Source: Ypsolopha sequella
Taxonomy: Eukaryota > Arthropoda > Insecta > Lepidoptera > Ypsolophidae
Length of the DNA: 64,000 nt
Reading direction: 5' to 3'
Assembly: GCA_934047225.1 (NCBI GenBank)
Contig: OW203983.1
Coordinates: 37,816,310-37,880,309, forward strand
Both the position numbers and the translations under genes were made by a program. Positions 57,801-62,696 of the stretch are shown one piece after another. How positions within the stretch are numbered: the first letter of the stretch is position 1; each line of letters opens with the position of its first letter. The notes under the pieces were generated by a model. That model worked only from the letters and a program-made list of their open reading frames with translations, made no database searches and was not told the origin of the DNA.

Positions 57801-60800
57801 ATTTCAAATGCTTTTGTATTTTCCAATCCAAGAAATAAGTATTTAAATTATACTCAAGAAACTACAAGCCTTCGTTACTTATCTAATAGTTTTATATAAT
57901 AAATAATATGAAGATATACACAAAAAATGATAAAGGTACGGTTTAGTTAAATTTAATACAATAATACACTTCTATAGAATAAAAAATATAGGAATAAGGA
58001 ATAAATATATGTTAATAAATATATTATATTTTGCTTTTATAAGCTTTATTTATTTCTTTTGTTTATTTATTAATATTAAAAATTATTACTCGATATATTT
58101 CGACCTTTGGTATGAGGCCGTCATCATTCAACTGAATCTTAATTGAGTAAAAATTAATTTCCATTTTCCAATAAAACTTCGCAAGCGACTAGCCAAACGC
58201 CCAACGAGCCTAGATCAGGGGCTCTATTGTCTAATTTCAATATCTATCATGATTAGCTAGTAATGATGCGACACACCACTTCTAGCCAATAACGAGTACC
58301 TTTGCAAGCACTAGCGATAGTTGTTGAAGGGGTATTACGTCCGGATGGGCCAGATTGAATGCGGCGCGGCACATTCGAACTTAAACCAAATAAATATATA
58401 ATTAGTGTAGAGTAAATCTTACTGATATAATGATAAAAAATAATATTGCCAAATGTTCATGTATTCTGTAAGTGACAGTACCGTTTAAAATTTTTACGAC
58501 CGCCCCATTCGAACGTAGTCGATTTCAGTTCACGTCTGAATGTGCCGCGCCCCATTCAGATGTACTACCCGCTGAAGGGTGTTAGAGAATAAGGCCACGG
58601 TTCAAGGAGCAAATTATCTTATTTACTCAATCACAATATGCGTCATTATATAATAAGCAATTGTTCAATGGGTATATCTTTAACCTACATAATTGTATAA
58701 ATGTTACCTGTCGGTTCAATATATCTCATTTGGTGTCCGTCATGTATTACACCCCGCACCCCGTCGCAGGTGGACACGGCGACCCAGGAGTTGTCTCTGC
58801 CGCGGACACGGCCGGAGTATTGGCAGATGTCCAGCTCCTAGTACAAGGGAAGGAATCGTTTAAAATCTTACATAATAATGTCTTATTTATTCTAAAGGAC
58901 ACACTAAGGGGGCCAAGTAATATTCCACATCGACTAAGAAATTTATAATTTTATGATTCATGAAAAAAAAAACGACACTTTTAGAACTTGCATTTCTAAT
59001 TCAGTAAAGAAGGTATTATTTTTATAAAATAGAATATTATTTTTGGAATCTTTTTAATTTAATTTGGCTCGATAAAAGTTTTTATTGAAATGAGGTCCTT
59101 TTCAACACCATTTCTCCTGGTTTGATAATTTGGAATGACATATGGACTCGATTATACTTTATTAGATGGGTTTTAACAGTATCTAGGACCTGGTTAAACG
59201 AAATTTTGATAGCAACTTCAGTACTTTTATATACTTGTATAATATATTAATAAATTATTTTGCTACTTTTCCTCGAATCCGTCCCTCTCGCACTGAGGGT
59301 TTTTACGCATATTATTATAGAGTAACAGGAACGCTAAAACGTTTACATATCGCCTTAAATGTGCTAGAAGACCTCACTTAGTGCTAAATTCAAAGTTTCT
59401 AAGGCAACTAGAAGTGCCCTATAGATAGGTTTCCATGATGAGCCCACTTGTATGGAGGATATCCATCACAGAGCCCGAGAAAGATGGTCTTGACAGGTGG
59501 ACAAAAAGGTGACCCTCTATCGACTCGCATGGACTGTGGAGTCACGCGGTGACTACGGGTGCTACCTATATTATAATAAAAATATATAATATTATATGTA
59601 ATTAGTTTTATTATGTCATAGTCATCATAAACTAGGGATATCGCACTCACCTGTTTGCCAGGTGTGTGGCGCACCGTCTGACCGTCTCTCTGGTACGCAA
59701 GGATATGGTTTCCGGAGACCAGCTCCTCGTTCAATCGCAGGTCGAGCAAGTACTGCGACCCCTCCAAGTCCACCGACAATGTCAGCTCTGGGTGGTGCAG
59801 CCCGTTCTGGGAAACAATAATATAATTTATTTTATCTATTCCCATACTGCAATAAAGTAATTACAACATCAAAAGTGGTTTTATAAGTACCTATATTGTT
59901 TAACCGATGTTATAATATTATATTATAACACTGCAATTCTGTGTTTGGTCGAATTTATTGTAACACCGCTGTCCGCTAGAGAACCAATCACAAGCAATAA
60001 CGGTCTGTCTTAATTTCTTAAGGGAATTTCCTGGCCCGGGGAATTTTTTCAAATTCTTGTCTTTGGGTTTGTTTCTGATTGATCTTTTCTAGTTTGTAAT
60101 GCACTCTAATAATATTTAGAGTATTCATAGCGATGGATTTCGCAAAATAAACATAATTTCTTAAGGGAATCATTGAGTTAGAGCCCGCGGCCGCGATAAA
60201 CCGTGGACAGTGGAGATCGGAGACTCAACTGTCGCTTGAACAGATAAAGACCAATTTGACATAACACTGTACAACCACGCTAAGTAGAGGTCTCGCAAGG
60301 AGGAATTTTATTCGCAAGTTTAATTATTAAAAAAAAAAAACAAAACGTTTTAGGAAAAATCTGTTCATTTCAGAGTGTAATAAAGTTTATACAGGTTTTA
60401 ATCCATAATTAATATGTATGGGATTTTGCTCAAGTAATCTCAAACCTCGACATGACAACTTTTTTTAAGAACAATCTTCGTTGTTTTTTTCTCATTACTG
60501 GAATGATTTCAGATGATTCTGTTTCGCTAAGTGTGTGCATTATATTCTAGGCAGAAATACATTTTTTTTTCATTATAGTATTGCTAGATTCTTCAAACCA
60601 CGAAGAATAAATTAGGGAACTTTGATTTTTTTGCGGGGCCTATCCTCAATGATAGCCTTAAGCCACGCCCCTTTACTCTTCTCGCTTCTGATTGGTCTAA
60701 GGCATCTATATACTAATTCCATCATTACGAGAGTTTTTTCTTCTTTTCAGTCAGGCAGTCAGTCAAGGTATTCTTTTATCAAGAGTGGAGTACATTGGAC

Positions 60801-62328
60801 ACCATGTTGATGTACTTGTAATATTCATTCTAGGGCTATTTTAAACGAATGCAGGGGTCGGTATAACAATTAAAATTGGCGCTAATTGTCCTTAATCCGA
60901 CATGAACAAGGCAATCTTTAGGTGTTCTGGATCAATTACCACGGCTGACCTTTATGGTTAGGTGTAATATGTACATGTAAACAGGACAGACACTGGGATA
61001 TAGATAATTTAATTTGCATTTACGGGACCCCCCCCCAACAGTGCTGACTGCGTATTTCCTTACAAATAATTAAAATTGATGTGACAATAAACGAGTAGGA
61101 GGATATAAAGTTTCCTTTGACTTTTTATAGAGGTATAAAATTTGTAAAGCCGGTCGGTGCCTTTATAATAAAAGTGATGTCATTGAAACTATGTAATTAA
61201 ATTTACATGCTTTTTATTCAATCGATTAACAGATCATCGAAGATCCTCCAAGTCGAAGGGTTAAAATTTAACCCTTCGATTCGGAGGATCTTACGGGGGT
61301 CTGGCAGGCGGGCCCACCCTCATAATATAAATGTGGCGGTTGGGCAAAATAAAATACATGTTGTGAATCAAGTGAATAGTCGGGGCATTATTTACAATGT
61401 CCGGGTAGTATGAAAATTGCAAAGTCGAATCGGGCAATGTCATCATGGATATCGTTATGTCATTATTGAAAGATTTGATAATAAAGGTACTTTTAACAGG
61501 AAGTGGGATGATGAGATGGATCTCAAGCCCGATTTTAGGATTTTTAGGACAAACTAAGTGGTTAACCGGCTCTCCTCTGCGTTGAAGAATTAACCGAAAA
61601 TATAGTTTGGCCCAGGACAAAGTGGTTCTGGATTGTCATAAAAAAATAACTACGAAGGTCATGTACACATTGCCTGTTCAATGTAATAATTTCAAGCGTT
61701 ATAAACATTGCCCTATCGTTTGGACAATTTTCATACTGCCCGGGCTACTTGGTCCACGACTTACATAGGTACAGACCTGGGTAAACTTGAACAAAAAAGC
61801 GGTGTAGTGGAAGAAAATTGAGGCATGAATTTCACCTGTTGGTACGTATGCAAAATAGAAACTATGCGCTTCCCCCAAGCACTACGCCGCTTCTTTGTTC
61901 AAGTACTTAGTTTGCTCAGGTCTGTATGTATATATCTCTGTGGATAATTACAAGCGATAGTAATTTCCACCAAGTGGCAACTATCACAAGCACCAACTAA
62001 CTAACTACTAAGCTTAGGTTTTTGCGGCGCCAGCGCCGCCCCGCCGCCGCCCAATATCAAAAAAGAGGGTAGCTTAATCAGTCACGCTACGGAAAGAAGA
62101 ACAATTAATATCGAAACTTAGCTTTTTGACGATTTCGGAAAATGATTTAAAGCGTATATACATACAATATACAAGTATTATCCGAAAGCAAACACGGAGT
62201 GGCTATATGTGATTTAAAATTGCCAAAACTCACAGTATCTCTTGTGGTGGTGAGCTCTCGTCTCGTCCTGGCATGGCGAACTATGGGAGTCACGATGTGG
62301 TGTCGACTGAATTCTGGGGAGGGCCCTC
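28387..62328 (-). CDS. Meltrin: ADAM12/19/33-type (meltrin) metalloprotease, 17 exons, 5' incomplete
   Basis: A type I membrane disintegrin-metalloprotease that sheds ectodomains and contacts other cells. Exons (5' to 3'): 62328-62234, 59806-59651, 58837-58753, 56554-56391, 53810-53637, 52870-52701, 51053-50905, 49711-49558, 46777-46591, 45051-44908, 43435-43317, 42302-42142, 38648-38551, 37221-37107, 36642-36547, 34749-34620, 30820-28387. All phases join, giving 1542 residues and TAG. Approximate residues: prodomain 1-170 ending in furin site RYKR, catalytic domain 171-390 with [12 protein letters not shown] and Met-turn CIM, disintegrin 390-490, cysteine-rich 490-640, EGF 645-670, membrane span 693-715, disordered tail 733-1542. 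The APPLC...GGSYDSGP motif after the EGF is typical of ADAM12/19. The signal-peptide exon is missing. An alternative tail is described separately. Confidence 0.92.
31012..31215. repeat. Dispersed repeat, copy 1
   Basis: GTAATTACAACATCAAAAGC, ACCGCAATTCC and CTTCTGATTGGTCT ... TATACTAATTCCAT recur in the same order at 59858-60010 and 60683-60722. There they are separated by a roughly 665-bp interruption. Confidence 0.7.
32391..32415. repeat. Poly-C tract
   Basis: About 19 C residues with one T. It may be miscounted in assembly. Confidence 0.9.
32523..32940. mobile_element. GGGGCCT-ended MITE split by a second MITE
   Basis: Outer ends GGGGCCTAATTGTCTAACTT and AAGTCACACAATCAGGCCCC are imperfect inverted repeats. 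The family (with CAATATCTAT and GTGACACATAGTTTGCAGCC-like interior) is also at 37600-37720, 46856-47616 and 58215-58600. The inner 32553-32814 is an insertion at a TA. Confidence 0.75.
32553..32814. mobile_element. TA-flanked MITE (CAAGGTGACTTTTTGATCAT), copy 1
   Basis: Ends CAAGGTGACTTTTTGATCAT and ATGATCAAAAAGTCACCTTG are perfect inverted repeats with TA on both sides. The copy at 49142-49404 is about 95% alike by eye. Tc1/mariner-type movement is likely. Non-coding interior. Confidence 0.9.
33453..34012. mobile_element. 560-bp MITE beside the alternative stop codon
   Basis: Arms of about 45 bp (ACTTTCTTAAAT, then TGAGAGGTTTCGCTGTCAAA) pair at the two ends. Further in, AAGACGAGGCCTTCCTT pairs with AAGGAAGGCCTCTTCTT. 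A relative lies inverted at 52226-52635. Its right end is 25 bp beyond the stop of the alternative ADAM tail. Confidence 0.8.
34037..34749 (-). CDS. Meltrin: ADAM alternative terminal exon (read-through tail)
   Basis: If the donor at 34619 is not used, the membrane-span exon stays open to TAA at 34037-34039. It then adds about 195 residues in place of the 810-residue tail. The tail is basic ([20 protein letters not shown]) and has [18 protein letters not shown], a plausible phosphotyrosine and SH3-ligand segment, and ends VKVYGFKK. About 195 open codons in AT-rich DNA is very unlikely by chance, so I infer a genuine isoform of 925 visible residues. No AATAAA was found near the stop, and a MITE begins 25 bp after it. 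Confidence 0.7.
34620..34749 (-). CDS. Meltrin: ADAM membrane-span exon (spliced form)
   Basis: Acceptor GTTTTGCAG, donor GTACGT. Encodes VQRNF, then the hydrophobic run [20 protein letters not shown], then the stop-transfer region [16 protein letters not shown] with a split Ser. The phase (TC|G) matches the tail exon at 30820. The last ~20 bp of the upstream intron adjoin a MITE at 34768. Confidence 0.9.
34768..34905. mobile_element. TTATTTGACAGGACT MITE, copy 1 (left arm shortened)
   Basis: ATTTGACAGGACTAAACTTA and TAAGATTAGTCTTGTCAAAT pair around GTTCTGTC/GACAGGACG. The right side extends through TTAAGTAGTGTTGCGCTGAA as in the full copy at 37735-37903, whereas the left arm lacks that part. 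It lies 18 bp upstream of the acceptor of the ADAM membrane-span exon. Confidence 0.85.
34996..35452. mobile_element. 457-bp foldback element
   Basis: Long arms: CGAAGAGTGACGAAGATCC with GGATCTTCGTCACTCTTCG, and TGTCTAGAAATAGCAATGAA with its complement. An approximately 100-bp loop contains AAAGCGGCCGGTTTTAGC. Non-coding. Confidence 0.9.
35508..35670. mobile_element. 163-bp palindromic MITE (GGCCCCGTAG / TTAAATCGCGCGCGA)
   Basis: GGCCCCGTAGCATAGTGTTT and AATCGCGCGCGA pair with TCGCGCGCGATT and CACTACGGGCCC-like right end. AATCACAAGTGC pairs with GCACTTGTGATT. A diverged relative is visible at 21785-21870. Confidence 0.85.
35968..36488. mobile_element. Degraded hAT element (CAGTGCCGGATTAAG ends)
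   Basis: Ends CAGTGCCGGATTAAG and CTAATCCAGCACTG are imperfect inverted repeats with sub-terminal GATGCCCTAAGCAAT on both sides. Outside flanks ATTGGGTT and GTTAGGTT suggest a decayed 8-bp duplication. Confidence 0.7.
36547..36642 (-). CDS. Meltrin: ADAM exon: EGF end and juxtamembrane
   Basis: Acceptor TGCCCAG, donor GTGAGA. Encodes [20 protein letters not shown] then [11 protein letters not shown]. Matches CHCEAHWAPPFC...GGSTDSGP of human ADAM12. This is the strongest evidence for the meltrin subfamily. Confidence 0.93.
36793..36965. mobile_element. Arm of the mariner-like element, truncated
   Basis: GGTCTTTACATATGAAATTG starts a reversed copy of the right half of 10301-11056. It breaks off before the RTE terminus at 37009. 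Confidence 0.6.
37009..37090 (+). mobile_element. RTE 3' end with (GATG)n tail
   Basis: TGGCAAAGTCCTGGAAAGGC and TTATGTCCAGCAGTGGACGA then GATGGATGGATGGA. It ends 17 bp from the ADAM exon at 37107, so it sits in the first bases of the intron donor side. Confidence 0.8.
37107..37221 (-). CDS. Meltrin: ADAM exon: end of cysteine-rich region and EGF start
   Basis: Acceptor TGTTTTCAG, donor GTAACT. Encodes [20 protein letters not shown] then [18 protein letters not shown] with a split Gly. CxxxCxGHGVCN is the standard ADAM EGF opening. Confidence 0.92.
37600..37720. repeat. Relative of the GGGGCCT MITE family
   Basis: CAACATCTATTGCTATCGCT and its reverse AGCGATGGATGTTG flank GGCTGGAAATGATGTGTCAC. 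Same interior as 32523-32940 and 46856-46974. Confidence 0.6.
37735..37903. mobile_element. TTATTTGACAGGACT MITE, copy 2 (full length)
   Basis: GTCGATTCAGTGTAGCACGA and TTATTTGACAGGACT pair with AGTCCTGTCAAATAAG and TCGTCTTACATCGAATCGAC. Complete version of the element at 34768-34905. Confidence 0.85.
38098..38512. repeat. 430-bp dispersed repeat, copy 1
   Basis: TATGCATTTTGACTATATAA, TGGATAAATTTTCCTCGATA and CTTGGAGTGACAGTGACAAA occur in the same order at 48150-48555 and, diverged, at 59000-59350. No terminal repeats or coding region were seen. Confidence 0.85.
38551..38648 (-). CDS. Meltrin: ADAM exon: cysteine-rich region
   Basis: Acceptor TACGTGCAG, donor GTAGAT. Encodes [20 protein letters not shown] then [12 protein letters not shown]. 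Matches human ADAM12 ILCRGTHVYLGDDMPDPGLV...GTKC. Confidence 0.92.
38717..38882. mobile_element. Near-perfect palindromic MITE (CAGTGGGTCTACCGCG), copy 1
   Basis: CAGTGGGTCTACCGCGTAAT through TTGAAATTTGACGTGCG pairs with the reverse on the right over about 65 bp per arm. The centre reads GACGACGCCCGCCTTACATG. Relative at 63846-64000, cut by the window end. Confidence 0.92.
39087..39499. mobile_element. 413-bp element with ACATATTGTAAATAAAACTA ends
   Basis: ACATATTGTAAATAAAACTA ATTCTTGGTAA (two parts) on the left is matched by TTACCAAGAATTAGTTTTAT TTACAATATGT on the right. The interior includes GGGTGTCACC/GGTGACACCC and a poly-C run. Non-coding. Confidence 0.85.
39535..40835 (+). mobile_element. 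jockey/CR1-like LINE 3' UTR, copy 3, split by an insertion
   Basis: 39535-39770 matches the 3' UTR of LINE copies 1 and 2 (GATAAGCTCGCCAATGTGCA). The remaining end CACTGTAATTTTGTTTATGT...AATAAAGAAAG follows only at 40778-40835. In copy 1 these two pieces are directly joined. Confidence 0.8.
39771..40777. mobile_element. 1-kb insertion within LINE copy 3, unclassified
   Basis: Bounded by ATTGTAGC at the left and GCTACAAT at the right, a short inverted repeat. The interior contains GACCCTTCGGGATTTTCTAA and CCCGGGAACACCGGAAACAC, and no recognised protein. Confidence 0.6.
40836..42130. other. ADAM intron, little recognised
   Basis: ATATGTATTGCATATATTTG is tandemly doubled at 41697-41745. TATTTCATTTCATTTC (41925) looks like a LINE 3' tail. 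The rest is AT-rich. Confidence 0.4.
42142..42302 (-). CDS. Meltrin: ADAM exon: cysteine-rich region
   Basis: Acceptor TTTTCCCCAG, donor GTGAGT. Encodes [40 protein letters not shown] and [17 protein letters not shown]...C...CGxxxC is the conserved ADAM pattern. Confidence 0.92.
42508..42764. mobile_element. hAT-type MITE, CAGTGGCGTGCACAGAA family, copy 2
   Basis: 257 bp, ends CAGTGGCGTGCACAGAA and TTCTGTGCACGCCACTG. Perfect 8-bp duplications ATTTATGG (42500-42507 and 42765-42772). Confidence 0.95.
42914..43179. mobile_element. TA-flanked MITE (CAATGTGTAACAGAAAAGTG), copy 1
   Basis: CATATTTGAAGAGCTTATTC and its reverse complement form the arms, with TA outside both ends. Close relative at 47177-47435. 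Confidence 0.9.
43317..43435 (-). CDS. Meltrin: ADAM exon: disintegrin to cysteine-rich junction
   Basis: Acceptor CTGTTTGCAG, donor GTCTGT. Encodes [39 protein letters not shown] and a split Ser. Matches GYCYNGICQTHEQQCVTLWG of ADAM12. Confidence 0.93.
43560..43940 (+). mobile_element. LINE 3' UTR piece and Helitron-like 3' end
   Basis: 43560-43680 is an AT-rich 3' UTR-like sequence. 43770-43938 reads CTCAACGGATTTGGATACGG to GGAGCCGCGGACGAAAGGCTAG followed by T (shown in parts). This matches the GC-rich hairpin plus CTAG|T terminus of lepidopteran non-autonomous Helitrons. Confidence 0.5.
43987..44031. repeat. Short perfect hairpin
   Basis: ATAACGTTATTTTC and GAAATAACGTTAT flank ATACGTGGATATATG. 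Confidence 0.8.
44035..44900. other. ADAM intron, nothing recognised
   Basis: No gene or repeat end was identified. Confidence 0.45.
44908..45051 (-). CDS. Meltrin: ADAM exon: disintegrin loop
   Basis: Acceptor CTCCGACAG, donor GTACGT. Encodes [40 protein letters not shown] and TPCGAKRE. The adhesive loop reads ADKECD in place of the RGD of some snake and mammalian family members, as in most ADAMs. Confidence 0.94.
45070..45587. other. ADAM intron with a small hairpin
   Basis: TAGACTAAATATTTAATACTTAGTCTA-type palindrome at 45331-45359 (arms of 11 bases). Nothing else recognised. Confidence 0.5.
45590..46015. mobile_element. Possible MITE (AGAGCGCACCGAGC ends)
   Basis: AAGAGCGCACCGAGC at 45589 and GCTCGGTGCGCCCTT ending at 46013 are inverted repeats. 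The interior is AT-rich and without coding sense. Confidence 0.55.
46591..46777 (-). CDS. Meltrin: ADAM exon: start of disintegrin domain
   Basis: Acceptor TTGTCGTCAG, donor GTTCAC. Encodes [40 protein letters not shown] and [22 protein letters not shown] in parts. CGNGxxExGExCDCG and the CC pairs are the disintegrin signature. An extra six or so residues precede the first CC pair. Confidence 0.94.
46975..47597. mobile_element. hAT element (CAGCATTTCTTAACCT ends), middle layer
   Basis: Ends CAGCATTTCTTAACCTTTTT and ACAGGTTAAGAAACGCTG with perfect 8-bp duplications GGTTAGAC (46967-46974, 47598-47605). It contains a MITE at 47177-47435. Confidence 0.92.
47177..47435. mobile_element. TA-flanked MITE (CAAGGTGTAACAGAAAGGTG), inner layer
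   Basis: Second copy of the family at 42914-43179. Arms CATATTTGAAGAGCTTATTC and AGAACAACTTTTACTATGGA pair with their reverses. TA outside both ends. Confidence 0.9.
47846..47935 (+). pseudogene. Possible THAP-domain start
   Basis: ATG at 47846 opens [20 protein letters not shown]. The MPxCxxxxC start resembles a THAP zinc finger, as in P-element-like proteins. It runs out before the second Cys-His pair, so at best it is a fragment. Confidence 0.3.
48150..48555. repeat. 430-bp dispersed repeat, copy 2
   Basis: Closely matches 38098-38512 (ATGCATTTTGACTATATAAT, GGTCTTCAAACACACTTTTT, CTTGGAGTGACAGTGACAAA). Confidence 0.85.
48642..48998. mobile_element. Long palindromic MITE, copy 2
   Basis: AAACTTTGTTTTTCTTGTTA and TATGGCAATTCACGCCAATA pair with reverses near 48895-48955. 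Same layout as 6760-7155. Confidence 0.85.
49037..49140. mobile_element. 100-bp MITE (TAATCGGGTCTAC ends)
   Basis: TATAATCGGGTCTACCACGA pairs with TCGCAGTAGACCCGATTATA. It directly abuts the MITE at 49142. Confidence 0.85.
49142..49404. mobile_element. TA-flanked MITE (CAAGGTGAATTTTTGATCAT), copy 2
   Basis: Nearly identical to 32553-32814, including CATACTGGTGGCTTGGTAAG and TCCCCATAGTGATTCAC. Confidence 0.9.
49558..49711 (-). CDS. Meltrin: ADAM exon: third zinc His and Met-turn
   Basis: Acceptor CATTCCCAG, donor GTGTGT. Encodes [20 protein letters not shown] then [20 protein letters not shown] and [10 protein letters not shown]. The first His completes HExxHxxGxxH and CIM is the Met-turn, so the enzyme should be catalytically competent. 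Confidence 0.95.
49800..50904. other. ADAM intron with RTE 3' ends and a hAT end
   Basis: Two RTE termini on the minus strand (50315-50385 and 50520-50700) flank a hAT-type end (GGCCCGTAGTTTGCCCATGT, 50394). The block 50395-50700 is repeated in reverse at 55620-55915. At 50700-50850 AATAAAAATAAGA/TCTTATTCTTATTT form an imperfect inverted pair. Confidence 0.6.
50905..51053 (-). CDS. Meltrin: ADAM exon: catalytic zinc motif
   Basis: Acceptor TTTCAG, donor GTATGA. Encodes [40 protein letters not shown] and IAHEMGHNF with a split Gly. HEMGH holds two zinc ligands and the general-base Glu. Confidence 0.95.
51128..51679. mobile_element. 552-bp foldback with long arms
   Basis: Arms of roughly 260 bp are reverse complements with few differences. 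Outer GAGCTAGCGACCAAATCGGT pairs with ACCGATTTGGTCGCTAGCTC, and inner GGTTGCCAGCGTT with AACGCTGGCAACC. The loop is about 30 bp. Opposite strands of the arms therefore translate to almost the same peptide, which is not a gene. Confidence 0.95.
51718..52102. mobile_element. Mariner-like element, copy 2
   Basis: Matches 10301-11056 without the nested Tigger-like insert. Ends GGTCCTTACATATGG and TTCGCCGATTTCATA. Confidence 0.7.
52226..52635. mobile_element. AAGACGAGGCCTTCC MITE, copy 2 (inverted, shortened)
   Basis: TAAGAGGAGGCCTTCCTTAT to GGAAAGCCTCGTCTTA matches the inner part of 33453-34012 in reverse. It lacks the outer TTTCGCTGTC arms. Confidence 0.8.
52701..52870 (-). CDS. Meltrin: ADAM exon: catalytic domain
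   Basis: Acceptor ATCATTCAG, donor GTGAGT. Encodes [40 protein letters not shown] and [16 protein letters not shown]. Matches human FYRPLNIRIVLVGVEVWNDMD and SHDNAQLVS. Confidence 0.95.
52871..53636. other. ADAM intron, nothing recognised
   Basis: A GC-rich patch at 53090-53210 (CGGGGCGGGC ... CCGCCCCCTCTCCGCGCG) interrupts AT-rich sequence. No element was identified. Confidence 0.45.
53637..53810 (-). CDS. Meltrin: ADAM exon: furin site and start of catalytic domain
   Basis: Acceptor AAATTATCAG, donor GTGAGT. Encodes [20 protein letters not shown] then [20 protein letters not shown]. With Arg from the previous exon, RYKR|E is a furin-type cleavage site. [10 protein letters not shown] is the usual first strand of an ADAM protease. 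Confidence 0.95.
54050..55785 (+). pseudogene. RTE-type LINE reverse transcriptase, decayed
   Basis: Reads in pieces: [20 protein letters not shown] (about 54180), [17 protein letters not shown] (54340), [20 protein letters not shown] (54460), [17 protein letters not shown] (55010), [18 protein letters not shown] (55370) and [18 protein letters not shown] (55725). This order fits an RTE-clade reverse transcriptase. Stops and frameshifts occur throughout. FAND replaces the FADD of the active site, so it is dead. It runs opposite to the host gene. Confidence 0.88.
55620..55915. repeat. Inverted duplicate of 50395-50700
   Basis: The LINE end plus 120 bp beyond it (TATGCTTGTT, TTAGCACTAAATAGTA, GACATGGGCAAACTA) matches the reverse of 50395-50700. 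The repeat unit is therefore larger than the LINE 3' end. Confidence 0.75.
55893..56078. mobile_element. Short hAT-like element (CAGACATGGGCAAAC ends)
   Basis: CAGACATGGGCAAAC at the left and GTTTGCCCATCCCTG at the right are imperfect inverted repeats. The interior contains GCGCCGTCCAGGCGCGTG. Related ends lie at 31690 and 50394. Confidence 0.6.
56391..56554 (-). CDS. Meltrin: ADAM exon: prodomain with cysteine switch
   Basis: Acceptor TCTTTCTAG, donor GTGAGT. Encodes [40 protein letters not shown] and [19 protein letters not shown] resembles the ADAM cysteine-switch segment. The final Arg starts the RYKR furin site. Confidence 0.9.
56560..57295. other. ADAM intron, nothing firm
   Basis: A short prodomain exon might be expected between 56555 and 58752 (see findings) but none was identified. 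Confidence 0.4.
57300..57650 (-). mobile_element. tRNA-derived SINE, reversed copy
   Basis: Reverse of the body and head of the SINE at 6388: TATATCGTCACGACATGAAT, TCCCGAGTGTGAACTGTGAA, CCTTCACCGTTC and GCATGCCCGATCCGGGTCAA. An extra inverted pair GGGTCCCGAGTGTGAACTGT-like occurs at 57340-57390. Confidence 0.75.
57660..58200. other. ADAM intron, AT-rich
   Basis: No feature recognised. Confidence 0.45.
58215..58600. mobile_element. GGGGCTCTATTGTCTAATTT MITE with nested MITE
   Basis: Outer ends match the GGGGCCT family (CAATATCTATC, GATAGTTGTTGAAG, AATAAGGCC). Inserted at about 58329-58573 is a palindromic element with GAATGCGGCGCGGCACATTC and GAATGTGCCGCGCCCCATTC arms. Confidence 0.7.
58753..58837 (-). 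CDS. Meltrin: ADAM exon: prodomain
   Basis: Acceptor CTTGTACTAG, donor GTGTAA. Encodes [20 protein letters not shown] then VSTCDGVR and a split codon. Matches LGHCYYHGHVRGYSDSAVSLSTCSGLRG of ADAM12 (two parts). Confidence 0.9.
59000..59350. repeat. 430-bp dispersed repeat, diverged copy 3
   Basis: GGCTCGATAAAAGTTTTTAT, TGAAATGAGGTCCTTTTCAA and CCTCTCGCACTGAGGGT parallel 38098-38512. Confidence 0.6.
59651..59806 (-). CDS. Meltrin: ADAM exon: prodomain
   Basis: Acceptor TGTTTCCCAG, donor GTGAGT. Encodes [40 protein letters not shown] and [12 protein letters not shown]. Matches the HPEVLNIRLQ...LERNEGL...DG pattern of ADAM12. Confidence 0.92.
59858..60722. repeat. Dispersed repeat, copy 2, interrupted
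   Basis: 59858-60010 and 60683-60722 correspond to the two halves of 31012-31215. About 665 bp between them is extra, of unknown origin. Confidence 0.6.
60723..61240. other. ADAM intron, nothing recognised
   Basis: Contains a run of nine C at 61028; otherwise none. Confidence 0.45.
61241..61291. repeat. 51-bp loopless palindrome
   Basis: AGATCCTCCAAGTCGAAGGG pairs with CCCTTCGATTCGGAGGATCT around TTAAAATTTAA. Two mismatches in 25 bp. Confidence 0.9.
61770..61926. mobile_element. 157-bp MITE (TACAGACCTGGGTAAAC ends)
   Basis: TACAGACCTGGGTAAACTTG and AAGCGGTGTAGTGG pair with CACTACGCCGCTT and GTTTGCTCAGGTCTGTA. Confidence 0.8.
62234..62328 (-). CDS. Meltrin: ADAM first visible exon: prodomain start
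   Basis: Acceptor TTGTTTCCAG, donor GTGAGT. Encodes [20 protein letters not shown] then [11 protein letters not shown], the usual ADAM prodomain opening (xxYxVVxP). The leading two bases complete a codon from an upstream exon carrying the signal peptide, not found in the window. Confidence 0.85.
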
Positions 62329-62409
62329 CTGGAAACAATCAGAGGTTTACGTTAGACCAACTTTGGAATGCTACTGATAAGGTTCATACGGAAAAGGCTG
62401 CACCATAGA

Positions 62410-62690
62410 GCACCATGGCTGCGCTAAACGTAGTAATGATAGAGCATTGTCTATCAATTTCCTTAGATTAGTTAGTCAATGTACGAGTAGATCGATATTT
62501 GTTATAATTCCGAATTCCAAACAAAAATGCATACCTTAATGAAACGTCAAGAAGACGGAAAAGAACATTACAAGTTTACTGCAAACCTATACTTTTTTTT
62601 GTACTCACTTACTTTGGTATCCTAGAATGAGGAAATGGAACATAAGACAAACATAACATTAGTCATTCTCATTATTGTCGATAATATCGC
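62410..62690. other. Upstream sequence, nothing recognised
   Basis: No signal-peptide exon or promoter motif was recognised. Confidence 0.4.
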
Positions 62691-62696
62691 AATATA

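Noticed and set aside
57629..57826. Candidate missing prodomain micro-exon
   Set aside because: The minus-strand reading has a superficial GVYSFLLDP, but splice sites and phase do not fit the neighbouring exons.
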